Assembly: GCA_030630935.1 (NCBI GenBank)
Contig: DAOVMD010000218.1
Span: 1 to 5,889 of the forward strand
DNA length: 5,889 nucleotides
Direction of reading: 5' to 3'
Origin: Candidatus Mcinerneyibacteriota bacterium
Lineage (GTDB): Bacteria > AUK180 > JAQVHJ01
The translations under genes were made by a program, and so were the position numbers. Under the pieces are notes generated by a model. It was not told the DNA's origin. It worked only from the letters and a program-made list of their open reading frames with translations, and ran no database searches. Of the stretch, positions 5,714-5,889 are shown piece after piece. Numbering within the stretch: position 1 is the first letter of the stretch; each line of letters starts with the position of its first letter.

Positions 5714-5740
5714 GTAGAGATGTGCCATGGCACGTCTAAC
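5714..5740. repeat. Quasi-palindrome centred on GTGCCATGGCAC
   Basis: The core GTGCCATGGCAC (5722-5733) is a perfect palindrome. It extends to ten pairs from 5718 to 5737 with one G-T pair (5721/5734), then loses symmetry. From memory it resembles the GTAGAGACGTGCCATGG palindromes found scattered in many bacterial genomes. The degraded 3' end suggests an old copy. Confidence 0.65.
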
Positions 5741-5889
5741 ATTCAAATATGCTGGATTGGTGATTGTTGAATTGTTAAAATAATAGGTTCTTCTCCATTT
5801 TAGTTGGTTGAAATTCCAGGGAAAGCCTGCTTAGCCCTTAATACGAAGCACTCTGTATTTTTAATTGAATACATATTTCATTTTTATTA

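Larger units (their letters stand above)
5568..5889. other. Upstream region of the ATPase gene, with palindromic repeats
   Basis: This 322-bp stretch to the window edge holds the ATPase promoter (5594-5621), a repeat at 5634-5675 and a palindrome at 5714-5740. It also has degenerate GATTGTT-like tandem words at about 5754-5777 and a weak quasi-palindrome at 5840-5859 (AATAC with GTATT) that runs into five T. No gene start or end is identifiable up to the edge. Confidence 0.6.

Overview
The window is AT-rich bacterial chromosomal DNA with three intact protein genes and three repeat-laden gaps. Gene 2 has a Sec signal peptide and a mature part that looks like beta-strands, which suggests a Gram-negative cell. 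The gaps carry several kinds of short palindromic and tandem repeats, of a style I associate from memory with uncultured phyla of the FCB type (for example Cloacimonadota or relatives). That placement is a guess from composition and repeat style; no marker gene is present.

Layout. Positions 1-130 hold a near-consensus promoter. Positions 131-1351 (+) encode a cytoplasmic, lysine-rich tetratricopeptide-repeat protein with no visible output domain. Positions 1352-1741 contain four separate hairpins and then a second good promoter, which drives 1742-2374 (+), a short exported beta-rich protein of unknown function. Positions 2375-3206 are a non-coding gap of about 830 bp between convergent genes. 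It holds a 74-bp direct repeat (two copies), a second repeat with a conserved terminal stem and a variable middle (two copies, in the opposite order relative to the first repeat), a GC-rich quasi-palindrome and a 7-bp tandem array. Positions 3207-5567 (-) encode a complete 786-residue HerA/FtsK-superfamily ATPase with a C-terminal coiled coil. Positions 5568-5889 hold its promoter and at least two more palindromic repeats.

The three genes do not form an operon. Each appears to have its own promoter, and nothing in the sequence links their functions. The ATPase is the most recognisable protein. It has clear Walker A and Walker B motifs and family-specific motifs, but no NurA nuclease or other HerA partner lies beside it here. 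I see no CRISPR array, tRNA, rRNA, transposase or recognised defence or biosynthetic system. The most unusual material is the repeat architecture between genes 2 and 3 and the pair of related, mutually exclusive hairpins just after gene 1.
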